NCBI RefSeq assembly: GCF_000003855.2
Contig: NW_003101658.1
Location: 124,001-188,000 of the forward strand
Source of the DNA: Blastomyces gilchristii SLH14081
Lineage: Eukaryota; Ascomycota; Eurotiomycetes; Onygenales; Ajellomycetaceae
Direction of reading: 5' to 3'
Length of the DNA stretch: 64,000 nucleotides
A program made the position numbers and the translations under genes. Shown piece by piece: positions 1-10,377 of the stretch; within the stretch, counting starts at the first letter, position 1, and each line of letters begins with the position of its first letter. Under the pieces are notes generated by a model that was not told the origin of the DNA, made no database searches, and saw only the letters and a list, made by a program, of their open reading frames with translations.

Positions 1-159
1 TTCACAGTTCATTTTCCCCAGTCCTTCCCCTGCTGGACTCAACTCCCCAAAAAATGGGATTCTAGTCTGAAGCGACATCCTTGCATATTGGGACAACTAT
101 TTGATTGCCGTCAATCCCGATGCTGGATATGCGATCCAGGGTCGTGTTTTGGACCCTAG

Positions 160-507
160 CTGCTACCAATCGGGCGATCAGATACATACGGCTACACTGT
201 GGTGGGAATGAGGACCACATCCCGGCTTTGGAAGGAGGTCTCACGCAAAGTAGATACATGCTGGATTCTTCAGAAAGCACAGGGCACCGCAATTCCTGTA
301 TTTCTAGGAGCGATTGACCTGAAATTGATATACTTTCTGTGTGGTGGCAGAGAGATCCGCCGTATGCTTATGATGGGTTGGGGAGGTGATAGTTTAGAAA
401 GAACTCAGGAAAGCTTGATGCTGAGGCGTGAGACCTTCCCATCAACAAGAAGTGAGACTATGACATGGAATGATGAATTGGGCCAGATTCTGATCATCGA
501 CTTCTAA
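160..507 (+). pseudogene. Remnant of a fungal protein-kinase-like gene
   Basis: The frame is open from just after a TAG at 157-159 to a TAA at 505-507. It reads GYTVVG, then LQKAQGTAIPVFLGAIDL, then GGREIRRMLMMGWGGD, then WNDELGQILIIDF. I recognise this order from a large family of kinase-like proteins in Pezizomycotina, where the last block corresponds to the metal-binding IIDF segment of the kinase fold. The stop falls exactly after IIDF, and kinase-like sequence (KSRADRQ) continues in the same frame beyond it. The segment that should carry the HxDLxxxN catalytic loop between MGWGG and WNDEL is missing or replaced. No start codon or upstream kinase lobe is visible. I infer a decayed partial copy. 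Family assignment is from memory of the pattern, not from a search. Confidence 0.45.
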
Positions 508-883
508 AAGTCTCGCGCAGATCGCCAACAGACAGAAAAGTGAAATTGAATCCTCGAAAAGATCATCCAAAGTTGAGGGAAAAGAAGAAAGCAAAGTTCC
601 CCAACCTGGTTGCTATATACACCCAGAGTGCCGTCAAGGAGGAGGCAAACAAGAGGTCCGTCAGCGCCATCGCATCAGGGGCATATCCAGTCCACCAGTT
701 TGCTAACAAGCTTAAATGTATATTCTTCGGCTGATCGATTGTCGAGTATGGTGTTTTATCTGTATTACTTCTTTCGCATAGTCGTCCAGCACTTCTAGCT
801 CACCACATTCTGTAGTTGGGAGCCAGTGTCTCTAGGCGTGCCTGCATGACAATTCGAGCAAAGCACACTCGGCGAAGCCTGCC

Positions 884-1540
884 TCATAAAGCATGAACTG
901 GGATTCTATGCAGTATCATCTCCAGAAGACCTGGGTGCTCCTCCTCGCTATCTTCCTCCTGATCATTATCTCCTTCCTCCGCGGGTCTGGTCGCCCAGTG
1001 GTCTTCCTCTTCCCGAAGCCCAGTCAAAGTCTCTGTGTTGATCCCCTGGATGTCCTCCACATCCGTATCCCTGTTCACCTCAAACATCTTATACTCGTCG
1101 GATCCCATATCCCAGTCAAACCATGCACCATGAAGAAGCTGTAGTTTCATGAAGAGTATAATGAGGTAGATCCTCCCCCGGTCAAAATCAGATCGGTCAG
1201 CGGAGATGGTCTGTATTTCGGATCGGTATCTGAAGTCGGGTTGTGTAGAGCGGCAAAGCATGCAGGAGGGGTCGGCATCAGAAGCATGTGAGAATAGCAC
1301 ATTCCAAAGACACTCAGCACAGAACACATGCCCACAAGGCCCAAACTGCAGGGGAAGAAACCAGGCACAGCGACACACAATGCAGATGCCTTCCTCTGGA
1401 TCCGTTGTTGTCAACTCTGGCACCTCAGGCTCTTTATATCTTGGGTCCTCGGCATGGATTTTCTCAAGAGCAACAACCAGCCGAGGATCAACATTGCTGA
1501 AATCCCCATACATCTCAGCTAGCTGTGTCGGACGGACCAT
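884..1540 (-). CDS. RING-finger (C3HC4) protein, putative E3 ubiquitin ligase
   Basis: Uninterrupted 218-residue frame with a favourable start context (AAAGATGG). A RING domain spans about residues 53-96 with spacing C53-x2-C56-x12-C69-x-H71-x2-C74-x2-C77-x15-C93-x2-C96, the C3HC4 pattern that binds two zinc ions and recruits E2 enzymes. The core CGHVFCAECL is typical. Beyond the RING is a hydrophobic or aromatic stretch (IYLIILFMKLQLLHGAWFDW) and then a strongly acidic tail (EEEDHW, DNDQEEDSEEEH). There are no other recognisable domains, so the substrate is unknown. It stands alone on the minus strand between a gene relic and a transposon-rich stretch. Short RING proteins like this are often lineage-specific. 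Ubiquitin ligase activity is inferred from the domain only. Confidence 0.75.
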   Translation of the reverse strand: MVRPTQLAEMYGDFSNVDPRLVVALEKIHAEDPRYKEPEVPELTTTDPEEGICIVCRCAWFLPLQFGPCGHVFCAECLWNVLFSHASDADPSCMLCRSTQPDFRYRSEIQTISADRSDFDRGRIYLIILFMKLQLLHGAWFDWDMGSDEYKMFEVNRDTDVEDIQGINTETLTGLREEEDHWATRPAEEGDNDQEEDSEEEHPGLLEMILHRIPVHAL

Positions 1541-2199
1541 CTTTTTGTTTTGCAGTAGAACCAGCTTGGAATCAGAACAGGAGCAGGAAGATTTGACAAA
1601 TGATACAAAAGAGAGATTAGCGGTGAAGCCAGGTCAAATAGCGGAAAAGAGTTGAAAAGGCAGAAAGAAAACAAATTTGTAGCTATGGCATGTCATGCTG
1701 TGTTTTTCCGATTGCTCTTTTAGGAATCAAGCCCTAGCCCTCAAGATTCCTCTGTCCTTCCATATTATGTAGAGAATGGAAAAGCCCGTAATGGGCGAAA
1801 CATGTTAGGACTTCGAAAAATACTAAGGTGGTGAGAGAAAGGGGGTCCGGGGCGGACACTATATAGTTACAGCTTGCAGGCGATCTGCCCTCTTGTTGAA
1901 CTCATTCAGTACTATTACTCACGTACACGCAATCTTAGGGCCTTGGTGCGCTTCTGTTCTAGAATTTGGGATTGTACCTACCTGAGAGAGGTACCCCGCT
2001 CCCGAGAAAAAGAAAACAGGACCTGAGAACCGACATCTTTCTTTGACAATGGACAATGGCACTAGCGGTGGGAAGCATAGCAATAATGGTTGACAGTTGC
2101 TCTAGGATCAAGTACATTTGTGGTGGCAATAAGGTGCTTGGCAAAGCTCTACCATAGGTGATGTGATCTAGGAGAACAGTACGGAGTAAGTACGGAGTA
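1541..2199. other. Intergenic region upstream of the RING gene
   Basis: No coding signal is visible. It should contain the RING gene promoter, which reads leftwards. Two copies of the 9-mer TACGGAGTA (2180-2188 and 2191-2199) sit directly against the left end of the TIR element that follows. Confidence 0.5.
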
Positions 2200-2275
2200 A
2201 CGTAATCAACCACCTAACGCTCGCCTTTGTAAATCAATTACAATCAACTTTAAATGTTAATATCTCAATAAATAT
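2200..2275 (+). repeat. Left terminal inverted repeat of the TIR element
   Basis: About 76 bp. It pairs with 3026-3121 over its whole length except for the 17-bp insertion present only on the right and a few substitutions. Confidence 0.85.
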
Positions 2276-3025
2276 TTATTATTTTAATTTTTTAATTTGT
2301 AATCTATAAATATCAAGACTTATAGTATAATATAATTCAAAATTATTATATTATAGTTAAAATTGATTAAAATATAGATTTAATTAGAAAATAAAATACA
2401 GTAAAATAAAATATATAATATTTTATTATAAATTAAGAAATATGTATTATATATTATTAAAAATAATAATTCTTATATAAATATATTATAATTTAATAAA
2501 TATTAAATTATTTTATATAAGAATTCTATATTTTAATTTTTAAGAATTCTTTTATTTTTTTATTATAATTTTTTTTATAAATTACAAGTAAAATATTGAA
2601 AATTCTTGAAATTTTAAATTTTGAAAAATAATTTATTAAATATAAATATATTTAAATAATTTGATGTAATAATTTATTTAAATTACAATTTTAAAGTATA
2701 AATAATACACAGTTATTACAAAAATAGTATTTTAAAATATAAAATTTTATATAAAGATTCAAATAAATCAATAATAAATAAGAATTTCAAGATAAAATTT
2801 TATATTTTATTAAAAATATATATAATCTATAAGATATTTAATTTTTATATGAAAATAATTTATATTTATAAATATATTTATAAATATAGACTGTGTATTT
2901 TATTTTAAAATAGTATTTTAAAAAGCTTAATAAATTAATAATTATATGTTATTTTCTCATAGAAATTTAATATAATATAATATATATCTACAAATTGTCA
3001 TTCTGTTTTTTAGAATAGTTTTAAA

Positions 3026-3121
3026 AAAATATTCATTGAGATATGAATATTTGAAGTTGATTGTAATTGATTTACTAAGGCGAGCATTAGGTGGAAACGA
3101 GCGTTAGGTGGTTGATTACGT
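3026..3121 (-). repeat. Right terminal inverted repeat of the TIR element
   Basis: Inverted copy of the left end. After the first 24 bases it repeats CACCTAA(C/T)GCTCG, making it 17 bp longer than its partner. Confidence 0.85.
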
Positions 3122-3123
3122 TA

Positions 3124-3556
3124 TATCTTAATCACTTCTCAAGCCCCTTCGTGACATTATCAAAGCCCGGACTGAAGACGGGCAAAATGGAGACCCGAAC
3201 TGGGGACGCTCCAATTGAAGACCGGACGGAAGACACCCGAACTAGGGACGGGGATTAAAGCGGGTAAAGCTTGAGTTCGTCAAGGAGCTGGAGAGAGATG
3301 TATGGGTATTCACATAGAGGGAGAGGTGGTTTAGAGAGGACAGGATAGGGATTACAGTTTATAAACTATGGACGACTAATAACAGGTTAACTTACTCCAT
3401 GGAGCAAGTCATATATGAAGTTGGTGGTGATACCATCATCAATTCTAGGTTCAACATCTTGTGATTTGCGGCTGTGATACGGTGGTTGAGAACACATGTC
3501 AGGACAAGAATAGTTAGTTATTAATATATCAGAATCCTCAACATGCTCCCCCCCCG
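3124..3556. repeat. Possible LTR-retrotransposon relic
   Basis: Two LTR-like edges are visible but not reconciled. On the minus strand a polypurine run (GGGGGGGGAGCA) ends at 3544 and is followed by TGTTGAGG at 3543, the usual look of a polypurine tract plus LTR start. On the plus strand, CTTCGTGACATTATCAAAGC near 3150-3168 resembles an LTR end followed by a decayed primer-binding site of the TGGTATCA type. Between them CCCGAACTGGGGACG and CCCGAACTAGGGACG repeat at 3196 and 3237. The stretch is not AT-enriched, unlike the elements beyond 31 kb. Boundaries and class (Copia suspected) are uncertain. Confidence 0.3.
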
Positions 3557-4057
3557 GCAGATGCAGACAGCAACCAATGTGTGTGATTCTCTTCCTTTTC
3601 TTTCCTGCATACTCCGTACTCTCGATGAAATCAGAATACCCTCGACGAATGGTAAAGTAAACTTCAATGCATCCCATCCCATCCCCACGCTAACTCAGCC
3701 CGCCCGCTTAGCCTTAAATCTGATTGACTGGCGGTCGGTGGTTGATGAAGCTCATTGCTGACTACTAACTAGTTAACTACACAACCCCCGTAACCTTTTT
3801 TCCGAATTTCTTCTTTTTTTCTCCTCCTCCTCCTCCATCCAACTTCATCCCCAATCCCTCTTCCCCTTCTCCCCCCAGGAATATAAATTCCTCACAGCAG
3901 GCGACTTCTGGAGTTTTGCGCTTGCTCTGCTCTATAAAGCTCCAATTTCTACTTAATTTCTTTGTTTCTTCTCTATCCTTTTTACCCTATTTTTAATCTG
4001 TAGATATCTTATCTTATCTTGGCCCCGCTGGAACTACGAGAAGCAAGCAAAGCGAGC

Positions 4058-5358
4058 ATGAGTATGGCTGAGCGCGCAGACTCCATCCATGTCCAAACAA
4101 AGGGCGTTGATGTCAATCATGCCATGCTGGATGGAGACATAGACGTGCGCAAGGATCTTCACGGCGTCAATGTGGATGATGGTGGACAGGCGAGGACGTC
4201 AGGCACAGACACAGCTGCACCTGCGGCCGATGCAGTCGACAAGAGCAAGAAGGGCTACTTCGCATACTTCCGCACGAGAGAGTTCTATATCGTTCTTATC
4301 CTTGGGTTAGGAGTCCATTCAGATATCCGTTTTGCTCCCTTCTCTTCCCGTGTAAGAGTCGAATTACTAACATAGCCCTAAAACAACAGCCAAACCCTCG
4401 CCCTCTGTATCACCGGCACAAACACCCTCTCCCAGCTCCTCTCCAACATCCGCACCTCAATCCCAGCCTTCCAATCCCTCTTCAACTACGTCCTCCTCAA
4501 CCTCGTCTTCACCAGCTACACCATCTACAGCTACGGCCTCAAGGGCTGGCTCCGCGTTATCAAAAAGGATGGCTGGAAATATATCATCCTCGCCTTCTGC
4601 GACGTCGAGGGTAACTACTTCATCGTCCTCGCCTACAAGTACACAACCATCCTCAGTGCACAACTCATCAACTTCTGGGCCATCGTCGTCGTCGTTGTCC
4701 TCTCCTTCCTCTTCCTCCGCGTCCGCTACCACTGGGCCCAGATCGTCGGCATCCTCGTCGCCATCGGCGGCATGGGCGTGCTTTTCGGCTCCGATCACAT
4801 TACTAGTGGCGGCGGTGACGGCAACGGCCCGTCCCGCGGCAACCAGATCAAGGGCGACCTTTTCGCCCTGGTGGGCGCCAGCTGCTACGGCCTCACGAAC
4901 GTCGCGGAGGAATACCTCGTCAGCAAGCGCCCGATGTATGAAGTCCTGGGTCAGCTAGGACTGTACGGGATGTTCATCATCGGCGTGCAAGCGGCCATCT
5001 TCGACCGGGAGTCCTTCGCCAGCGCGACGTGGAATGGCAAAGTGGGCGGATACCTGACGGGCTATACGTTCTGTCTGTTCATCTTCTACTCGCTGGCGCC
5101 GATTCTGTTCCGGCTGGCCTCTGCGGCGTTTTTCAATATTAGTTTGCTCACAGCGAATTTTTGGGGTGTGATTATTGGGGTTAACGTGTTTAAGTATTCG
5201 GTGCATTGGATGTATCCGATCGCGTTTGTGTGTATTATGATGGGGCAGGGGATTTATTATTTGGGTAGGCAGGTGTTGGGCGAGTCGAGGAAGCCGTGGC
5301 TGGGGGCGAATCAAGAGAAAGGTGTTAGTGGGATTGGGACGGCGAGGAGGAAGATTTC

Positions 5359-5390
<32 letters not shown>

Positions 5391-5449
5391 GCGATGACGG
5401 GACCAGGATTGATGATGGGGTGCGACATGGGAACGATAATTCCGTTTAA
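4058..5449 (+). CDS. SLC35F/DUF914-type membrane transporter
   Basis: Two exons, 4058-4305 and 4390-5449, give 435 residues. The intron has donor GTTAGG, branch ACTAAC at 4366-4371 and acceptor ACAG. Splicing joins ILG to QTLALCITGTNTLSQLL, the conserved first helix of the SLC35F1/F2/F6 family of the drug/metabolite transporter superfamily. About ten helices follow, including FCDVEGNYFIVLAYKYT and LVGASCYGLTNVAEEYLV, both hallmarks of this family. The substrate is unknown in fungi; relatives act in internal or plasma membranes. The N-terminal 80 residues are hydrophilic. The C-terminus has an alanine run encoded by a GCT microsatellite. Of two close ATGs (4058 and 4064) I chose the first. A CT-rich tract at about 3796-3880 lies upstream, typical of fungal core promoters or 5' UTRs. 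Confidence 0.9.
5357..5390 (+). repeat. GCT trinucleotide microsatellite in coding sequence
   Basis: Run of GCT codons broken by one ACT, encoding the alanine tract near the C-terminus of the transporter. It is likely to vary in length between strains. Confidence 0.8.
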
Positions 5450-6560
5450 AAAGGGATGTGGAGGGAACCATATTCGAGGCTGTTGTTCTTCGGCGTTATA
5501 TTGTCACCGTTGGTTATCCTGTCACCCTGCTTCATTTTGGATCACTCTCCATCCGCCTATCGCCATACGTCTCCTTAATGTCACCCAGAAATGGACCGGC
5601 TATTGGATATGTAGAGACATCCCCCCCCTCTCTCCTTCTGCCCCCCTTTCTCCGCCGGCTCAAGCTCAAGCTCAGTCCAAAATGATTATATCTTCTTCCC
5701 TTAATTGGGCAAGGAGATTAATCGCTCACGCGCAATGTACGGAAGTGTGTATGTATATGTGTATATATTGTACATGTACATACCTCTCGCCATTTTGATT
5801 AGACGATATATGTTCTATAAGTTTGTTGGGTGGTTTATACATACAGTGCTACGCGGACCAAAAATTCAAAAACTATTTTCTTCTAGTTTCATCCCTTCCT
5901 GTATGCATACGCGTACGCATCTTTTTGACTTTTATATCTACATAGTTAACATATATATAAGTGAAACTTGCTCAAATACGTAACTAGGTGGTCCTACACA
6001 CACACATACACACACACACACACACACAAAAGCTCACCTGCATGTCCAGCCCAACACATGCCATACCAGCACCGAGATATATATCATTTCTAAGGCTGGG
6101 AAGGTGTTCCCATCACTTAAAAAAAAAGGGGGGGGTGAGCACAGAGTCCCTGATTATATCTCATCATTGCACTGTTAATTCTAGTTAAATATTATTTACA
6201 CACCCCTCCACTCCACATATACCTGCAGAATGGAAAGGCACGTTCTATGCTGCAGGGTATGCATGCATGCATAAGGCACGGAGGACACAAAGAAGAGAGA
6301 AGACAAAGGGGTGGATGGGAAGGGATTTGATACTAACAAGATTTAATATATATATGAATAAAGGGGGAGGGTGATAGATTTGGCCATTGTGCCATGCAGA
6401 ACAAAGAAAGAAAAGGAGAAGAAAAGAATTAACATTCTGCTATATTGAAAACTTGAGGTATCCCAGAAATAAGTCGTATAAAGGTCATAAGGGGCGAAAG
6501 AACAACAAAAACACCAGTATATGGACTGGGGAAAAAAAGGGTATATCAAAAAATTAAAAA
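5450..6560. other. Convergent intergenic region with simple repeats
   Basis: Lies between two convergent genes and should hold both 3' ends. Visible items are the palindrome TGTACATGTACA at 5769-5780, a CA dinucleotide run at about 5996-6028 and a G run near 6130. No coding frame is convincing. Confidence 0.6.
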
Positions 6561-8248
6561 TCATCCCAGATGTAAACTCGAGATCGGCAGCCTCCCCGTC
6601 CCGATCTCGCGCTGTTGCAACCTACCACCACCACCACCACCAGCAGGTGAGACAGACCTCATCAACTCCCTCGATATAGAAATTGGCTTAGATTTTCGTT
6701 TCCCACCGACAATACCATTACCATCACCACCACTCTTAACGCTGCCGTTGCCAACACTCTTCCCCCTGCCTACTACCTCCTTCCCTACATTTGCCCCATC
6801 ACCTCTAACCCCCTTACTACTACCAGCAGCGGTAACGCCAAGTCCAATCCACCACAAACACCACCTAGCCATCCGAAACGGCATACGGCACAATCCCCAA
6901 ACCATCTGCGCCGGCAGCACAATAGCAGCACAAATCCAGTTTAGTAATGATATATACACCGGCGAGACACGGGGCGCTGCTGTGCTACGCTGCTGCCGCT
7001 GCTGCGCCGCAACCGCGTTGCTGAGCGCGATGGCGTCGTTCAGCCGCTTTTCGAGAGATTGGAGGCGCGTTTCGGTCTCGTGGGCGTGCAGGGCTGTGCG
7101 TTTTTCGTAGCGGCGCATGGCGCGGGTGAGGGCTGAGAGGTCGGGTTGTGTGGGTTGTGTATTGTCCGGAAGGGTGGATTTGGTTGTGGATGAGGTCGGG
7201 GAGAGGTTTTCGTTTTGTCCGTGTGTCATGCGGTACTGGTTCTGGCTGGCTGATTCTGCAATGTGGGCTTCTAGTTCTCCGAGGCGGGTAGAGAGGTCGA
7301 GGATTTTGCTTGCGTCGATTTTCTCGCGGCGGTCTTGGTTGCCTGAGGTCACGACGCGTTGGAGGTGGAGGGTTCGTGCCTGGACCATTTTTAGCAGGTG
7401 GGACAATGGGCGGATTTCAGCGGCGAGCAGGAAGACTGTTAAATTATAGTTGGACACGAGGCCTTCGGAGGGTCGGGAGAGTTGCGATCTGAGTGCATGT
7501 AGGAGCCAGGCACCTATTAACGGGAGGAGGAAGAAAGATGCCAGAGCTGCGACTTCGTGTCGGCGAAGCTCTGCTATGGCTGCTTTGACTGCTTCGGATT
7601 GCCGGTTTCTAGATAGCCGTTCTTGAGAATTGGCTTTCAAATTATCTTCCTCCTCATTATCCGGCTCAGGCTCGGATTCCTCTGGCTCCTCAATAATTAC
7701 ATCCATGTCGAAATCTTCTTCTGGTATAATGCTTCGTGACATCTCTTGCGCTGAACGGTACCACTCCCTGAAATTGTGCATTATTAGATGATGTTAGAAA
7801 TGCAGAATGTATGCGGCCCTTCTTACCAGGGTAACCGAATAGACCAATTAAGAAATACGGCTGCCAGAACTAATAAAGTGATGTCTGTTGCAACTGCGCT
7901 TCCATTTTGGAATAGCAGACCCCCGACTGCCGGCAACAAGGCCAACGCCAGCGGGACGGACTGCCAGTTGGACTCATTGTTATCGTCCAGAGACCTTGCG
8001 CGCGAGCTAACCCGTGGAAGGAATAGATTATCAGTGGAAGATTTGATGGAATTGCGGGCCTCGGAAACAGTATCAGAGAAAGTCGAGCTGCGTCGCAACC
8101 TTCCCGGGCCAGGAGGCTGGTGTGACGATGGCTCAACGAACGATGTTGTGGCGGAATGGTTGAAGCCCCGATGACGCAGGTGTGGTGCGGAGCCCGGTGA
8201 GCTAGCTCCTGGTGTTTGGATTGAGGAAGATATTCTCGGCTCAGGCAT
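6561..8248 (-). CDS. Unrecognised multi-pass membrane protein with coiled coil
   Basis: Two exons on the minus strand, 8248-7827 and 7767-6561, give 542 residues. The 59-bp intron has donor GTAAGA, branch TCTAAC and acceptor TTTCAG, and splicing joins RLPW to EWYRSAQEM. The N-terminal 95 residues are Ser/Pro-rich. Two hydrophobic helices follow at about 97-113 and 121-137, then an acidic linker (EEPEESEPEPDNEEED), another helix at about 212-234 and a weaker one near 246-258. A long Gln/Arg-rich helical region (LSALTRAMRRYEKRTALHAH, TRLQSLEKRLNDAI) looks like a coiled coil. A last hydrophobic block has WICAAIVLPAQMVWGL and ARWCLWWIGLGV. The C-terminus has a Gly6 run. I do not recognise the family. 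Layout suggests an organelle or ER membrane protein, but this is inference. Confidence 0.75.
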
Positions 8249-10377
8249 GGCGAGATGGTCTCATTGGAAAGTGGAATTTTACCAGTCGGAGGTAAGAGGA
8301 GGGATGGGCTCAAATGGTGACCCAGGATGCATTATTTCCAGTGGTCATGGTTAAAGAGCAATCGACTAAACGCTGTACGGAGTAACTACGAAGTAGAACA
8401 AAGCGCTCGGGCTTGTGACGTTACCACGCTAACTTGGCACATTTAAGGAATGGCGGCAGGGGCGGGTAGCGGGATGGATGCGGCGGGTTGGCATGTGGAC
8501 ACTAAAGATAAGTTTACCAACCAACTCTTGGGCGGTTTCCGCCTAATTCATTTGGCGGTTGGTTTGTGTTTTAGTCCAAGGTTGGCGATGGCGAGAAAGT
8601 TGAAGAGGTTCGAACAGGCACGTGTCTGCAAGGATAGTCTGTGGTAACTAACTTATTAAGAGCCTCAACTCTCTTTCGGGAGAACAATCAACAATCCAAC
8701 CTCATTCTTCCATCCCTAGTGTATTCTTCAGCAGAGAACGCTTTTGAAACCAAGTCCTGCTCAAGGGTTATTCCCCATCATGGGAGCCAGTTGACACCTT
8801 TGTTATTGCTACGGAGAGCATTGGCCAAGTTGCAACATATTTGGAAGCTAAATATCGCAGTCGCTAGCAACTTACTTAGCTGTCGTTCCTCGTTTGATCT
8901 CGGAGCTCAATTTGCAGAAATACGAAAAGGTCGAGATACATGCAGGCTGCCGTTCATTTGGGGTTCTGGTCTCTATGCTTTTAGTTACTGGCTAGCGGAG
9001 AGATCTTCTCTTGCAATTGTGTTGTGATCCCGCCGCTACCTACCGTGCTGTTTGCTTCCCGGTTATTCAGCACCACTTTGAGTCGTGCTACGAGTCGACT
9101 AACCCCTCTAATAACGATTGCGGTGCTTATCGTGAATGTGATTGTGAGTTTCAACAGGTCAGTGCTATAGTGCCATAGTGCTATTTTGTGTATGTGTGAA
9201 GGTTTTATTGATACCAAAAAAGCGGATGGTTTCAAGATGCAGATGTCTCTGTGTGGGCACCTTTTTCTGCTTCTCCTGCGTTTTCAATCACCAAAACTTG
9301 GAAAACTGACGAAGTTTAAAGTGGTAGATATCTATCTATATGTACATGTACATACCGTTTGGTATATATTAGATTCCACTAGCGCCGTCCATGTCTTCGA
9401 CAATGCGGCAAGATTGCGAAGTTTGGGGTAATTCTCAAGGAGGCAGCTGGTCCCTGCAATTTCTAGAACATCCAGAATGGCACAACAACATTCTCTTGCA
9501 TTTTTATATTCTAGAAGGATGATATCTGATTCCAGAAACGAGACACACTGGATAAATGTCTTTTATTAGGGCTGATCGATACATTGTGGCAGTTTCACAG
9601 CTGAACTGCATACGCATTGCCTTCTTTGCTAATGCGCCTCAATACCAAAATATCACAAATAATCTGACCCAAGAGCTTTGTGCGGGTAAAGATCTTATGT
9701 CTTGCAGAAACGGTTGGAGTTTTCCAGGTTTCTTCCCGGTTTGCAAGACCGCGACGAGAATTCACGCAATTTGATTGACCGTTACTGTCGTTATTCAAAC
9801 CCGAAATGGGTTTGGTCAACCTCAGCCCAGCATCAACGTCCGCAGCACACGAACTTCCATCTTCAAGCATAGAGTTGTTACTTCACTTTTGCTACTTCTA
9901 TACCTATTTACTGATTTTCACTTGCTTATTCTCCCTTATTAGTGGCACGTTATTGTGACTTCCACCTTGAATAACTCACTGCATTGGACGTGCAGTTTCC
10001 TTCACCACGCTTAAGATCTAGGTTTCATCATGGCTCAAGAGCCAATTTTCTATCCTGGAGCTCAATCCTTGATGGAGATATATATTGCTTGTTTTCTCAA
10101 TGAGTTCGACATCGTTTTCTTCAACGTTGTTTCGGCTTCATGCTTCATTTCTTCCCTCGATTACTTCTATATCCATTTCGATAAATATCTACGCTTGATA
10201 TCTCACAGCTTTCGTACTCTGATTTCTCCTTCGCTGGCTCAAACTTCATATCATACCAGAAGATTTAAATTCCCTTTATCTGCCCGCTCCGTTAATCTTG
10301 AGCTTGGGGTTGGTTTTCAACCGCCTTCGGAGCGAGTTTACCTACAGATCTTTTCATCGTCCACTTAGACCTCCCCG
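8249..10377. other. Long divergent intergenic region
   Basis: Promoter region for the minus-strand membrane protein and the plus-strand pheromone receptor. It contains TACGGAGTA at 8376-8384 with the variant TACGAAGTA just after it, the palindrome TGTACATGTACA at 9341-9352 and a 112-codon upstream frame at 10030-10368. No other gene is convincing. Confidence 0.5.

Larger units (their letters stand above)
2200..3121. mobile_element. TIR element (Tc1/mariner-like target site) with hyper-AT interior
   Basis: The two ends are inverted copies. The left begins ACGTAATCAACCACCTAACG at 2200, and the reverse complement of the right end begins with the same 20 bases at 3121. Similarity continues inwards to about 2275 and 3026. 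TA dinucleotides flank both ends (2198-2199 and 3122-3123), the target duplication used by the Tc1/mariner/pogo superfamily. The right inverted repeat has an internal 17-bp duplication (CACCTAACGCTCG plus four bases) absent from the left. The interior of about 750 bp is almost pure A/T with no usable frame, so it is either a non-autonomous element or an autonomous one destroyed by mutation. Superfamily assignment rests on the TA duplication alone. Confidence 0.8.

Noticed and set aside
4457..4798. Acidic minus-strand frame inside the SLC35F gene
   Set aside because: Shadow of the exon that encodes conserved transporter helices on the plus strand.
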